Assembly: GCA_030830285.1 (NCBI GenBank)
Contig: JAURNF010000012.1
Coordinates: forward strand, 1 to 35,976
Reading direction: 5' to 3'
Source: Candidatus Kapaibacterium sp.
GTDB taxonomy: Bacteria; Bacteroidota; Ignavibacteria; Kapaibacteriales; Kapaibacteriaceae
Length of the DNA: 35,976 nucleotides
The translations under genes and the position numbers were made by a program. The notes under the pieces were generated by a model, which was not told where the DNA came from, did not search any database, and saw only the letters and a list, made by a program, of their open reading frames with translations. Numbering within the stretch: position 1 is the first letter of the stretch; each line of letters starts with the position of its first letter. Shown here one piece after another: positions 23,100 through 30,466 of the stretch.

Positions 23100-24566
23100 A
23101 TGAGCAAAGACATTACCTCTCGCGCCGACGATTATTCACAATGGTACATCGACCTCGTTCGTAAGGCGGGGCTCGCAGATTATTCAGCTGTAAAAGGCTG
23201 CATGGTGATCAAACCCTATGGCTTCGCCATCTGGGAGAACATGCGCGATACACTCGATCGCATGTTCAAGGACACCGGCCATGTGAACGCCTACTTCCCG
23301 CTCTTCATTCCGAAGAGTTTCCTCAGCAAGGAAGCAGCACACGTCGAAGGCTTCGCAAAGGAATGCGCCGTCGTCACACACTACCGTCTGAAGAACGCCG
23401 AAGACGGTTCAGGCGTCGTGGTTGACCCAGACGCAAAGCTCGAAGAAGAACTCATCGTTCGTCCGACATCCGAAACGATCATCTGGAACACCTACCGCGA
23501 TTGGATCGATTCGTATCGCGACCTTCCCCTGCTGATCAATCAATGGGCAAACGTTGTGCGCTGGGAAATGCGCACACGCCTGTTCCTGCGCACAGCAGAA
23601 TTCCTCTGGCAGGAAGGTCACACCGCACACGCAACACGCGACGAGGCAATCGAAGAAACACGGAAGATGCTCGACGTGTACGCGACGTTCGCCGAAGAAT
23701 GGATGGCCATGCCAGTTGTGAAGGGCGTCAAGACAGCCAACGAGCGCTTCGCTGGCGCGGAAGACACCTACTGCATCGAAGCACTGATGCAGGATGGCAA
23801 GGCGCTGCAAGCTGGAACATCGCACTTCCTCGGACAGAACTTCGCTAAGGCATTTGATGTGCAGTTCAACACCAAGGACAACACACGCGAGTATGTGTGG
23901 GCCACGTCATGGGGCGTGTCAACACGCTTAATGGGTGCGCTCGTGATGGCACACTCTGATGACGATGGTCTGATGATTCCACCACGTCTTGCTCCAACGC
24001 AAGTGGTGATTGTTCCGATTCCAAAGCCAACACCTGAACTCCTCGAGCGCGCCAACGCAATCGCAGCCGATCTGCGCAGCAAGGGCGTGCGCGTAAAGGT
24101 CGACACCGACGATCAGAACCGTCCTGGCTACAAGTTTGCTGAATACGAGAAGCTCGGCATCCCAGTGCGACTCGGCCTAGGTGCACGCGATCTTGAAAAC
24201 GGCACCATCGAAGTTGCACGTCGCGACACAAAAGAGAAGTCAAGCGTCGAACTCACGTCACTCACATCACACGTGGTCGATCTGCTTGATGCGATTCAAG
24301 CCAACATGTTCGAACGTGCTCGCGCCTATCGCGATTCGCACATCACACCTGTCGACACCTGGGATGAATTTGTCCGCTTGCTTGACGAGAAAGGGGGCTT
24401 CCTCAGCGCCCATTGGGACGGCACTGGCGAAACAGAAGAGCTCATCAAGACAGAGACAAAGGCAACCATTCGCTGCATCCCGCTCAACAACCCTCAGGAA
24501 GCAGGCACGTGCATCAAGACCGGAAAGCCAAGCACTCAGCGCGTGCTGTTTGCACGAGCGTATTAA
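23100..24566 (+). CDS. proS: Prolyl-tRNA synthetase, short archaeal/eukaryote-like form
   Basis: This class II synthetase charges tRNA-Pro. It has 488 residues and lacks the roughly 180-residue editing insertion of the typical bacterial form. Motif 1 is GCMVIKPYGFAIWENMRD, motif 2 is VVRWEMRTRLFLRTAEFLWQ and motif 3 includes LMGALVMAHSDDDGL. LIVRPTSETIIW and QAGTSHFLGQNF are also present. The anticodon-binding domain begins near VVIVPIPKP. A C-terminal zinc-like domain has one Cys in TIRCIPL and one in TCIKTGK. The protein ends in Tyr, as this type usually does. The -7 box and the family N-terminus agree on the ATG at 23100. Confidence 0.95.
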   Translation: MSKDITSRADDYSQWYIDLVRKAGLADYSAVKGCMVIKPYGFAIWENMRDTLDRMFKDTGHVNAYFPLFIPKSFLSKEAAHVEGFAKECAVVTHYRLKNAEDGSGVVVDPDAKLEEELIVRPTSETIIWNTYRDWIDSYRDLPLLINQWANVVRWEMRTRLFLRTAEFLWQEGHTAHATRDEAIEETRKMLDVYATFAEEWMAMPVVKGVKTANERFAGAEDTYCIEALMQDGKALQAGTSHFLGQNFAKAFDVQFNTKDNTREYVWATSWGVSTRLMGALVMAHSDDDGLMIPPRLAPTQVVIVPIPKPTPELLERANAIAADLRSKGVRVKVDTDDQNRPGYKFAEYEKLGIPVRLGLGARDLENGTIEVARRDTKEKSSVELTSLTSHVVDLLDAIQANMFERARAYRDSHITPVDTWDEFVRLLDEKGGFLSAHWDGTGETEELIKTETKATIRCIPLNNPQEAGTCIKTGKPSTQRVLFARAY

Positions 24567-24610
24567 GACGGTTGAGACGGTTGAGACAGATGTCTCACCG
24601 TCTCACCGTC
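24567..24610 (+). repeat. Long imperfect hairpin with the next gene's start codon at its tip
   Basis: The left arm (24567-24588) carries two GGTTGAGAC units and the right arm (24591-24610) carries two GTCTCACC units. They pair over 20 bp with only two single-T bulges and a GA dinucleotide loop. The lipoprotein ATG (24590-24592) is at the apex. The stem begins right after the proS stop. No T-run follows, so a simple rho-independent terminator is doubtful. Confidence 0.75.
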
Positions 24611-25504
24611 TCAATAGTCTCAATAGTCTCAATCGCTGGCTGTGCCTCCATCCCTCCCTTACCATCGACAACGATCGTGTTGGCGGAGTTCGATGCGTCG
24701 CGTGGAGCGATTACATCTGTCGCTGAGATAACACCTCACGCTGGGTACAACAACCAGCCAGCGTTTTCGCTGGATGGATCGCACGTGTACTACGTTGATG
24801 ATGTCAACGGCGGCACGGACATCGTGCGATACGATCGTGCGTCGGGTGTGCGTACGCGGCTAACGAATACGTCGGAGGCGGAGTTCTCGCCTACGCCGAT
24901 GTCTGACCGACGGAGTTTGTCTGTCGTGCGCGTGGCGCGTCCAACGGCATCGGGAGAAGACTACACAGAGTCGCAGCAGCTGTGGCGGTACGACAGCACC
25001 GGACGTGCCATTGCGCCGATCATCGGCATGCGTCGCATCGGCTATCACTGCTGGATGAGCGATGCAATCGTTGCAGTGTTTGTTGTGGGCAATGAAGAGC
25101 GCGGCGAACCACACACACTCCGCGTGGTTGAACTCACATCACGTCAGTCGGTGACCGTCGCACGATCCATTGGCCGAACGATTCGAATGTCGCCACAACA
25201 ACGCCTCACGTACGTTGACAAATCTGACTCCACACGATGGGTCTTGATGTCGATCAAGGTTGGCGACGAACACGGCACGCCAATCCTTCCAATGCCGCGT
25301 GGGTCGGAAGACTTCGCATGGCTCGCAGATGGTCGTGTGCTAATCAGCACAGCCGACGGTCTCGTGCTCGCAACACAGACTGGCAGCGCGTGGGCATTCG
25401 CGCCCGTGTCGGGAGCACTTCCACTGCGCGGACGTATCGGACGCATTACGGTGAGTCCGGACGAACGCACGATTGCCATGGTGATCACACGTGAAACACG
25501 CTAG
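24590..25504 (+). CDS. TolB/PD40-type beta-propeller lipoprotein
   Basis: The 304 residues begin with a short lipoprotein signal, MSHRLTVSIVSIVSIAGC, with lipobox SIAGC and Cys18. The mature part has PD40/TolB-like propeller blades. One blade is GYNNQPAFSLDGSHVYYVDD with GGTDIVRYD. Another is FSPTPMSDRRSLSVVRVA, and later DFAWLADGRVLISTADG and GRITVSPDERTIAMVI follow. Similar proteins in Bacteroidota and Chlorobi are of unknown role. The start at 24590 is chosen because it yields the signal peptide. The longer frame from 24413 is inside proS. The signal peptide is encoded by tandem GTCTC-containing repeats. The TAG at 25502-25504 overlaps the porin start by 14 nt. Confidence 0.78.
   Translation: MSHRLTVSIVSIVSIAGCASIPPLPSTTIVLAEFDASRGAITSVAEITPHAGYNNQPAFSLDGSHVYYVDDVNGGTDIVRYDRASGVRTRLTNTSEAEFSPTPMSDRRSLSVVRVARPTASGEDYTESQQLWRYDSTGRAIAPIIGMRRIGYHCWMSDAIVAVFVVGNEERGEPHTLRVVELTSRQSVTVARSIGRTIRMSPQQRLTYVDKSDSTRWVLMSIKVGDEHGTPILPMPRGSEDFAWLADGRVLISTADGLVLATQTGSAWAFAPVSGALPLRGRIGRITVSPDERTIAMVITRETR
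24592..24634 (+). repeat. Tandem GTCTC-containing repeats encoding a signal peptide
   Basis: Two 8-nt units (GTCTCACC, 24592-24607) are followed by three 9-nt units (GTCTCAATA, GTCTCAATA, GTCTCAATC, 24608-24634). The 9-nt units encode repeated Val-Ser-Ile. The opposite-strand copies upstream (GGTTGAGAC twice) read GTCTCAACC, so all seven units look related. Confidence 0.75.
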
Positions 25505-26618
25505 AACGTTCCACTGGTTTATTGCACTTGTCGTCATGTTGCTGAGCGCACCATCGATCTTTGCGCGCGATAGTACCGTCGTGACAGTACATGCGCTGCT
25601 TGATGCGGCGTATTCATCGTCGTTCAACGCACCACCAAACCACCAGCGTGCGTTCACACTTCAGCCATCACGGAACAATCAACTCGGCCTCATGCAGGGC
25701 ATCGCAGGCGTTGAGCTGCGCAACACACACGTGCGCGGGAAGTTCGCTGTGCAAAGCGGTTGGTTTGCCGATGTACTCTGGACAGGCGCGGATACAGCTG
25801 TTCGTTGGCTGAGCGAGGCATGGGCCGGCGTTCGGCTTACCGAGGGCATATGGCTCGATGCCGGCGTATACCCATCGCACATTGGCGCGGAGTCGATGAT
25901 CGCGCGCGACAACCTTGTGCTGTCGCGACTCTACGCGTCTGATGCTACGCCGTATGTCGAAACCGGCGCATCGCTCACGTGGGAAGAATCTGCGTCAACA
26001 ACGATCGCACTCCATGTGCTTAACGGATGGCAACGCATCACCGACAACAACGATGGCATCGCCGTCGGCACACGCATCACACACCGTCCAACAGACAATC
26101 TCGCCGTTACCTGGAGCACCTTTGTTGGTGATGAACAGCCCCGTGGACAAGAGCAGCAGATGCGGTGTTACAGCAACCTTTGGATGAGCTGGACGATTGC
26201 TACGAACACAACGCTCGTCGCCGTGGCCGACGTTGGAGCACAAGAACGCACGTTGAACGGCTATGACGTGGTGTGGTATCTCGGAGCGATTGCGGCATAT
26301 CGCATATCACCTGCGATGCAATTGGCAGCACGCATCGAGCACATGAACGACCAACGGAACGTCCTGTTCACGTCTGCCTCCAACCAACCGTTCGTCTCAA
26401 CCTCTGCATCGGCGAACATTGACGTACGCATCGGCGACAATCTGCTGCTGCGTGGCGAGGGGCGGATACTGCAAGCCCCATACGCAATGTTTCCATCACG
26501 TACGGGGCTTCGCATGAACGATGTCTTCGTAACGCTGTCTGCGTCGTATGCGTTTCAGCTACCGATTCTTACTCAGTATACAGCGTCGAGTTATCAACGT
26601 AGATCAAGTAATCCTTGA
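25491..26618 (+). CDS. Putative outer-membrane porin (beta-barrel)
   Basis: The 375 residues use a GTG start at 25491, giving KHARTFHWFIALVVMLLSAPSIFA as signal peptide with cleavage near FARD. The mature protein alternates strands rich in aromatics and small residues: VTVHALLDAAYSSSFN, IAGVELRNTHVRGKFAVQSG, WAGVRLTEGIWLDAGVYPS, LHVLNGWQ and DVFVTLSASYAFQ. This resembles the BBP2/OmpL-type putative porins of Bacteroidota, with the usual GI/ES-type pocket segment (HIGAESM). The natural C-terminal barrel strand appears to end at Phe355. The last 20 residues look like an added tail, and 16 of them are antisense to the SnoaL gene. It overlaps the lipoprotein gene upstream by 14 nt. Confidence 0.78.
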   Translation: MKHARTFHWFIALVVMLLSAPSIFARDSTVVTVHALLDAAYSSSFNAPPNHQRAFTLQPSRNNQLGLMQGIAGVELRNTHVRGKFAVQSGWFADVLWTGADTAVRWLSEAWAGVRLTEGIWLDAGVYPSHIGAESMIARDNLVLSRLYASDATPYVETGASLTWEESASTTIALHVLNGWQRITDNNDGIAVGTRITHRPTDNLAVTWSTFVGDEQPRGQEQQMRCYSNLWMSWTIATNTTLVAVADVGAQERTLNGYDVVWYLGAIAAYRISPAMQLAARIEHMNDQRNVLFTSASNQPFVSTSASANIDVRIGDNLLLRGEGRILQAPYAMFPSRTGLRMNDVFVTLSASYAFQLPILTQYTASSYQRRSSNP

Positions 26619-26928
26619 TCTTACCGTCGACCATGTTGAACACGTTTGCGAACGGGACGCTGAGTGTTGAGCCGCTGTGACGTGTGTATGTCACGGTGCC
26701 TTCCGTGAGTACAAATCCGTCGCCTTCACGCACAACGAGGTCAGAGTGCTTGATTGCGGCGATGCTCTGGAACCATCCCTCGAGGAAGTTCACGATGGTG
26801 TCCTTGCCAACTACCGCTGGGTGGTTCGCAAAACGGAACTGTGCGTCGTCAGTCAGGAACGTTCCAAAGAGAACGTGATCCTTGGCATCGATGCCATTGA
26901 ACAGGACGCTGAAATCTGGGTTAGGCAT
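26569..26928 (-). CDS. SnoaL-like (NTF2-fold) small protein
   Basis: The 119 residues have the cone-shaped NTF2/SnoaL pattern. The N-terminal helix segment is PDFSVLFNGIDAKD. FLTDDAQFRFANHPAVVGKD, then IVNFLEGWFQSIAAIKHSDL, then GTVTYTRHSGSTLSVPFANV follow. The end is VDGKIKDYLIYVDNSTLY, the usual family ending. Relatives bind or convert small ligands, and no substrate can be inferred here. The frame is open for hundreds of codons upstream (antisense to lepA), but the ATG at 26928 fits the family and the upstream part does not. It is divergent from lepA and overlaps the porin tail by 50 bp. Confidence 0.82.
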   Translation of the reverse strand: MPNPDFSVLFNGIDAKDHVLFGTFLTDDAQFRFANHPAVVGKDTIVNFLEGWFQSIAAIKHSDLVVREGDGFVLTEGTVTYTRHSGSTLSVPFANVFNMVDGKIKDYLIYVDNSTLYTE

Positions 26929-27057
26929 GTCAATTCTCAGATAAAAGTGGGAAAGCATCAAGAACACGAACCTACGGGTTTTTGTTCCTATTTCCGACCA
27001 ATTGGTCGATTTCCCAGCATGCACACCGCGGGATAGCCCTGCCGTGCTCCTGCTCCG
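26929..27057. other. Divergent intergenic region between the SnoaL gene and lepA
   Basis: With the lepA -7 box and spacer this 144-bp gap is the largest non-coding stretch in the window. Toward lepA it ends in a clear -7 box. Toward the SnoaL gene only a weak TATCTGAG (26943-26936 on the minus strand, 4 of 6 consensus positions) is seen. No RNA gene or clear terminator was recognised. Confidence 0.5.
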
Positions 27058-27065
27058 TATCTTTG
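27058..27065 (+). promoter_or_regulatory. -7 box for the lepA-lepB-lepB-hemW run
   Basis: TATCTTTG is a full match ending 7 nt before the lepA ATG, so the mRNA is predicted to begin close to the start codon. It is probably the promoter for four tightly spaced genes. Confidence 0.65.
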
Positions 27066-27072
27066 CCGTCTT

Positions 27073-28872
27073 ATGAAGAACTACCGCAACTTTTGCATCA
27101 TCGCGCACATTGATCACGGCAAGTCGACCCTGGCAGACCGTCTGCTGGAGCGTACAGGACGTGTGTCGGCGCGCGAGATGACAATGAATCAGATTCTCGA
27201 CGATAATCCTCTTGAGCAGGAGCGTGGCATTACGATCAAGCTCCACGCCATCCAGATGGATTACAAAGCCAACGATGGTGAGACCTACAAGCTCAACCTC
27301 ATCGATACTCCGGGTCACGTGGACTTCTCCTACGAGGTGTCGCGTTCGCTGAGTGCGTGCGAGGGTGCGCTGTTGGTTGTTGACGCAACACAGGGCGTTG
27401 AAGCACAGACGATTTCGAATTTGTTCATGGCGATTGATCAAGGACTTGAGATCATTCCGGTGATCAACAAGATCGATTTGCCAAGTGCCGTGACAACAAT
27501 CGATAACGTGAAGCAGCAAGTGATCGACTTGATCGGCTGCAAGGAAGAAGACATGATCCTTGCGTCGGCCAAGGCCGGCATCGGTATCGATGAAATTCTC
27601 GAAACTGTTGTTGCGAAGATCCCACCACCGAAGGGCGATCCGAAGGCGCCGCTGCGCGCGCTGATCTACGATTCGATCTTCGATGCCTATCGCGGTGTTG
27701 TTGTAAACGTGCGCGTGTTCGATGGCACGATGAAGGAGAAAGACAAGATCGTCTTCATGAACACGAACCAGACGTATGACCTTGACGAGGTTGGTGTGTT
27801 GCACATGCAACGTCAACGCACGGGCATTCTCGAAGCAGGCAACGTAGGGTACTTCACGGCGGCAATTCGTCGTCTGCAAGACTCCAAGGTTGGCGACACC
27901 GTAACACTTGCAAACAATCCAACAACGAACCCTATTGAAGGCTTCCGCGAAGTGAAGCCGATGGTGTTCTCGGGTATCTACCCGGCTGACAGTGATGATT
28001 TCGAGGACTTGCGCGAAGCACTCGGCAAGCTTTCGCTGAACGACTCTGCAATTAGCTTTGAGCCTGAGTCGTCAAGCGCGCTCGGCTTCGGATTCCGCTG
28101 CGGCTTCCTTGGTCTGCTCCACATGGAGATCGTCCAAGAACGTCTCGAGCGCGAGTTCAACCAAGTGATCGTCACCACCGTACCGAACGTACGCTACAAG
28201 GTGATCACCACACGCGATGAAATTCTCTGGGTCGACAATCCATCGCAATTGCCGAATCCAACGTTGATCAAGGAAATTCAAGAGCCATTCATTCGTGCAC
28301 AGATCATTGCGCCATCGGAATACGTTGGCACAATCATGAAGCTTTGCATGGACCGTCGTGGCACAATGTTGGGTCAGTCGTACTTGTCTGCAGATCGTGT
28401 TGACATGACGTTTGACCTTCCGCTGGCGGAAGTGGTGTTTGACTTCTACGACAAGCTGAAGTCCAATACGCGTGGGTATGCATCGCTCGACTACGAATAC
28501 TCCGACTACAAGCAAGGCGAGCTTGTCCGCATGGACATTCTCCTAAACGGCGAACCAGTCGATGCGCTGTCATCGATCGTTCACCGTCAGAAGGCACACG
28601 AGTGGGGCAAGAAGTTGTGCGCCAAACTCAAGGAGCTCATCCCACGTCAGATGTTCGAGGTTGCGATTCAAGCAGCGATTGGTTCGAAGATCATCGCGCG
28701 TGAGTCCATCAGCGCCATTCGCAAGAACGTGATTGCCAAGTGTTATGGCGGCGACATTTCTCGAAAGCGCAAGCTCCTCGAGAAGCAGAAGGAAGGCAAG
28801 AAGCGCATGAAGCAAGTAGGCAAGGTGGAGATTCCACAGGAAGCATTCCACGCAGTTCTCTCAATTGACTAA
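27073..28872 (+). CDS. lepA: Elongation factor 4 (LepA)
   Basis: This translational GTPase back-translocates or remodels stalled ribosomes and aids their biogenesis. The 599-residue length matches the family. G1 is AHIDHGKST (11-19), the switch region includes RGITIK, G3 is DTPGHVDF and G4 is NKIDLP. Domains II-III and V follow. The LepA-specific C-terminal domain has IREPF-like QEPFIRAQII, KAHEWGKKLCAKLKELIPRQ and RKNVIAKCYGGDISRKRKLL, which distinguish it from EF-G. It is followed 6 nt later by the first signal peptidase gene, the classic lepA-lepB order. Confidence 0.97.
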   Translation: MKNYRNFCIIAHIDHGKSTLADRLLERTGRVSAREMTMNQILDDNPLEQERGITIKLHAIQMDYKANDGETYKLNLIDTPGHVDFSYEVSRSLSACEGALLVVDATQGVEAQTISNLFMAIDQGLEIIPVINKIDLPSAVTTIDNVKQQVIDLIGCKEEDMILASAKAGIGIDEILETVVAKIPPPKGDPKAPLRALIYDSIFDAYRGVVVNVRVFDGTMKEKDKIVFMNTNQTYDLDEVGVLHMQRQRTGILEAGNVGYFTAAIRRLQDSKVGDTVTLANNPTTNPIEGFREVKPMVFSGIYPADSDDFEDLREALGKLSLNDSAISFEPESSSALGFGFRCGFLGLLHMEIVQERLEREFNQVIVTTVPNVRYKVITTRDEILWVDNPSQLPNPTLIKEIQEPFIRAQIIAPSEYVGTIMKLCMDRRGTMLGQSYLSADRVDMTFDLPLAEVVFDFYDKLKSNTRGYASLDYEYSDYKQGELVRMDILLNGEPVDALSSIVHRQKAHEWGKKLCAKLKELIPRQMFEVAIQAAIGSKIIARESISAIRKNVIAKCYGGDISRKRKLLEKQKEGKKRMKQVGKVEIPQEAFHAVLSID

Positions 28873-28878
28873 GAAGCT

Positions 28879-29850
28879 ATGTCGCTCATCGAAACCATCT
28901 ACAGCAAGTTCGGTCCGTTCGGACAGTGGCTTATCCGTCGACGTCGTGCTCGGTTGAATGCGCCTAAGCCTGAGACGTTTACGCAACATGTTGTAGCATG
29001 GATCAAGACGCTCGTCTGGGCCGTGTCTGTTGTGACCATCATCAACGGACTCGCCCTTGCATCGTTTACCGTGCCAACGGGATCGATGGAGCGCACGGTG
29101 ATGGCCGGCGACTTCCTCTTTGTCAACAAGTTCATCTACGGTCCATCAACACCGCAGATCATTCCGTTTCTCAATCTCCCCCTTCCGTTCTACAAGCTCC
29201 CGCCGCTGTCTGCTCCGAATCATGGCGACGTGATCGTCTTCATCTTTCCTGGCAACCGCGACGATGTGAAGGCAGATCACTTCGAGTACTACCTCAAGCG
29301 TTGCATCGCTGTTGCGGGAGACACGCTACAGATTCGCAGTGGACGCGTGTTTGTGAACGGCATCGAGCGTCCACTTCCGGAGCACGGACAGTTTGCGCCG
29401 TACAGCGCCGAAGAGCGTACGGCACGTCATGAATACGATCGGCCGGCTTCGTTCCCTCCTGGACGTCAGTTTACGCGCGATGATTACGGTCCGATCCGTA
29501 TTCCAAAGCAAGGCGACGTAATCCCACTCACACCTGAATCGCTCTACGAGTGGGCAACATTCATCCGTCGTGAAGGCCACACGGTCAATCTCGGCACCGG
29601 CACCATCGACGGACAGCCAGCGACATCGTACACCGTTGAGCGCGACTACGTGTTCGGCATGGGTGACAACCGCGACAACTCTGCCGACTCACGCTTCTGG
29701 GGCTTTATCCCAGAGAACGACGTCGTCGGCACACCAATGGTTGTGTATTGGTCATGGGAGCCCGACGATCTCCAAAGCGGCAAGCGCTTGTCGCTCTTCG
29801 AGCGCCTCGGAACCATTCGTTGGAGTCGCATCGGGACGATCATCAACTAA
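28879..29850 (+). CDS. lepB: Signal peptidase I, larger copy
   Basis: The 323-residue type I signal peptidase has one predicted membrane helix (about 40-61). The catalytic Ser69 is in PTGSMERT and the general-base Lys140 is in YYLKRCIAVAGDTL. The C-terminal box GMGDNRDNSADSRFWG is also present. An insertion of about 85 residues between the catalytic core strands (roughly 165-260) makes it larger than the second copy. It removes signal peptides from exported proteins such as the many predicted in this window. It is 6 nt after lepA and 1 nt before the next lepB. Confidence 0.92.
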   Translation: MSLIETIYSKFGPFGQWLIRRRRARLNAPKPETFTQHVVAWIKTLVWAVSVVTIINGLALASFTVPTGSMERTVMAGDFLFVNKFIYGPSTPQIIPFLNLPLPFYKLPPLSAPNHGDVIVFIFPGNRDDVKADHFEYYLKRCIAVAGDTLQIRSGRVFVNGIERPLPEHGQFAPYSAEERTARHEYDRPASFPPGRQFTRDDYGPIRIPKQGDVIPLTPESLYEWATFIRREGHTVNLGTGTIDGQPATSYTVERDYVFGMGDNRDNSADSRFWGFIPENDVVGTPMVVYWSWEPDDLQSGKRLSLFERLGTIRWSRIGTIIN

Positions 29851-29851
29851 G

Positions 29852-30466
29852 ATGGATAGCCACCGGCTCTCGACTATCCGATGGCGCGATCTCGCCCTCA
29901 CGGCAGTCTTTGCTGCGTGTATTGCCGTTGCGCTCCGTGTGTTTGTGCTCAGCGCATATACAATCCCCTCGCACTCGATGGAGAACACCATTCTGCATGG
30001 TGACTACATCGTGATGAGCAAGATCACCTACCTCATGCGCGATGTGCGTCGTGGCGACGTGATCATCTTCTCGCTTCCGGATTCACTTCGCAAGGGTGAG
30101 TCGCTTCTCAATCCCGACGAGCTGTATATCAAGCGCGTCGTAGGAATGCCTGGCGACACGCTCGTGCTCACGCACGAGTCGATCACGATCAACGACGCGC
30201 TCCAACCAACACCGCCTGAGGCACGTCCGCCGTTCGACCCGCTTCTTAAGCCAAAGGAGCGAGCACGGACAATCATCGTGCCACCCGACCACTATTTTGT
30301 GATGGGCGACAATCGAAGCAACTCGTACGACTCACGTTCATGGGGGATGTTGCCGAGCGATCACATTGTTGGCTCGCCGCTGTTTGTGTACTGGTCATAC
30401 GGCGATACACCGAATAACCCTGCCGATCACATACGCTGGGATCGTCTCTTGCAGATCATCAAGTAA
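29852..30466 (+). CDS. Signal peptidase I, smaller copy
   Basis: The 204-residue protein has one N-terminal membrane helix (about 14-35). The catalytic Ser42 is in IPSHSMENT, the Lys94 base is in LYIKRVVGMPGDT and the conserved box is FVMGDNRSNSYDSRSWG. The longer frame that begins at 29570 is within the first lepB. The ATG at 29852 puts the helix and Ser at the normal distance. Tandem signal peptidases with different insert sizes suggest divided substrate ranges (inference). Its TAA shares a base with the hemW ATG. Confidence 0.9.
   Translation: MDSHRLSTIRWRDLALTAVFAACIAVALRVFVLSAYTIPSHSMENTILHGDYIVMSKITYLMRDVRRGDVIIFSLPDSLRKGESLLNPDELYIKRVVGMPGDTLVLTHESITINDALQPTPPEARPPFDPLLKPKERARTIIVPPDHYFVMGDNRSNSYDSRSWGMLPSDHIVGSPLFVYWSYGDTPNNPADHIRWDRLLQIIK

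Noticed and set aside
24413..24589. N-terminal extension of the propeller lipoprotein into proS
   Set aside because: It lies inside the proS coding region in another frame and would bury the lipoprotein signal.
24567..24634. CRISPR-like or rho-independent terminator reading of the GTCTC repeats
   Set aside because: Units are only 8-9 nt with no spacers, and the hairpin is not followed by a T-run. It was kept instead as a structured start-site element.
26929..27879. Very long open frame on the minus strand continuing upstream of the SnoaL gene, antisense to lepA
   Set aside because: lepA is a clear, full-length gene on the other strand, and the antisense translation shows no domain or balanced composition. 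It is a by-product of codon usage.
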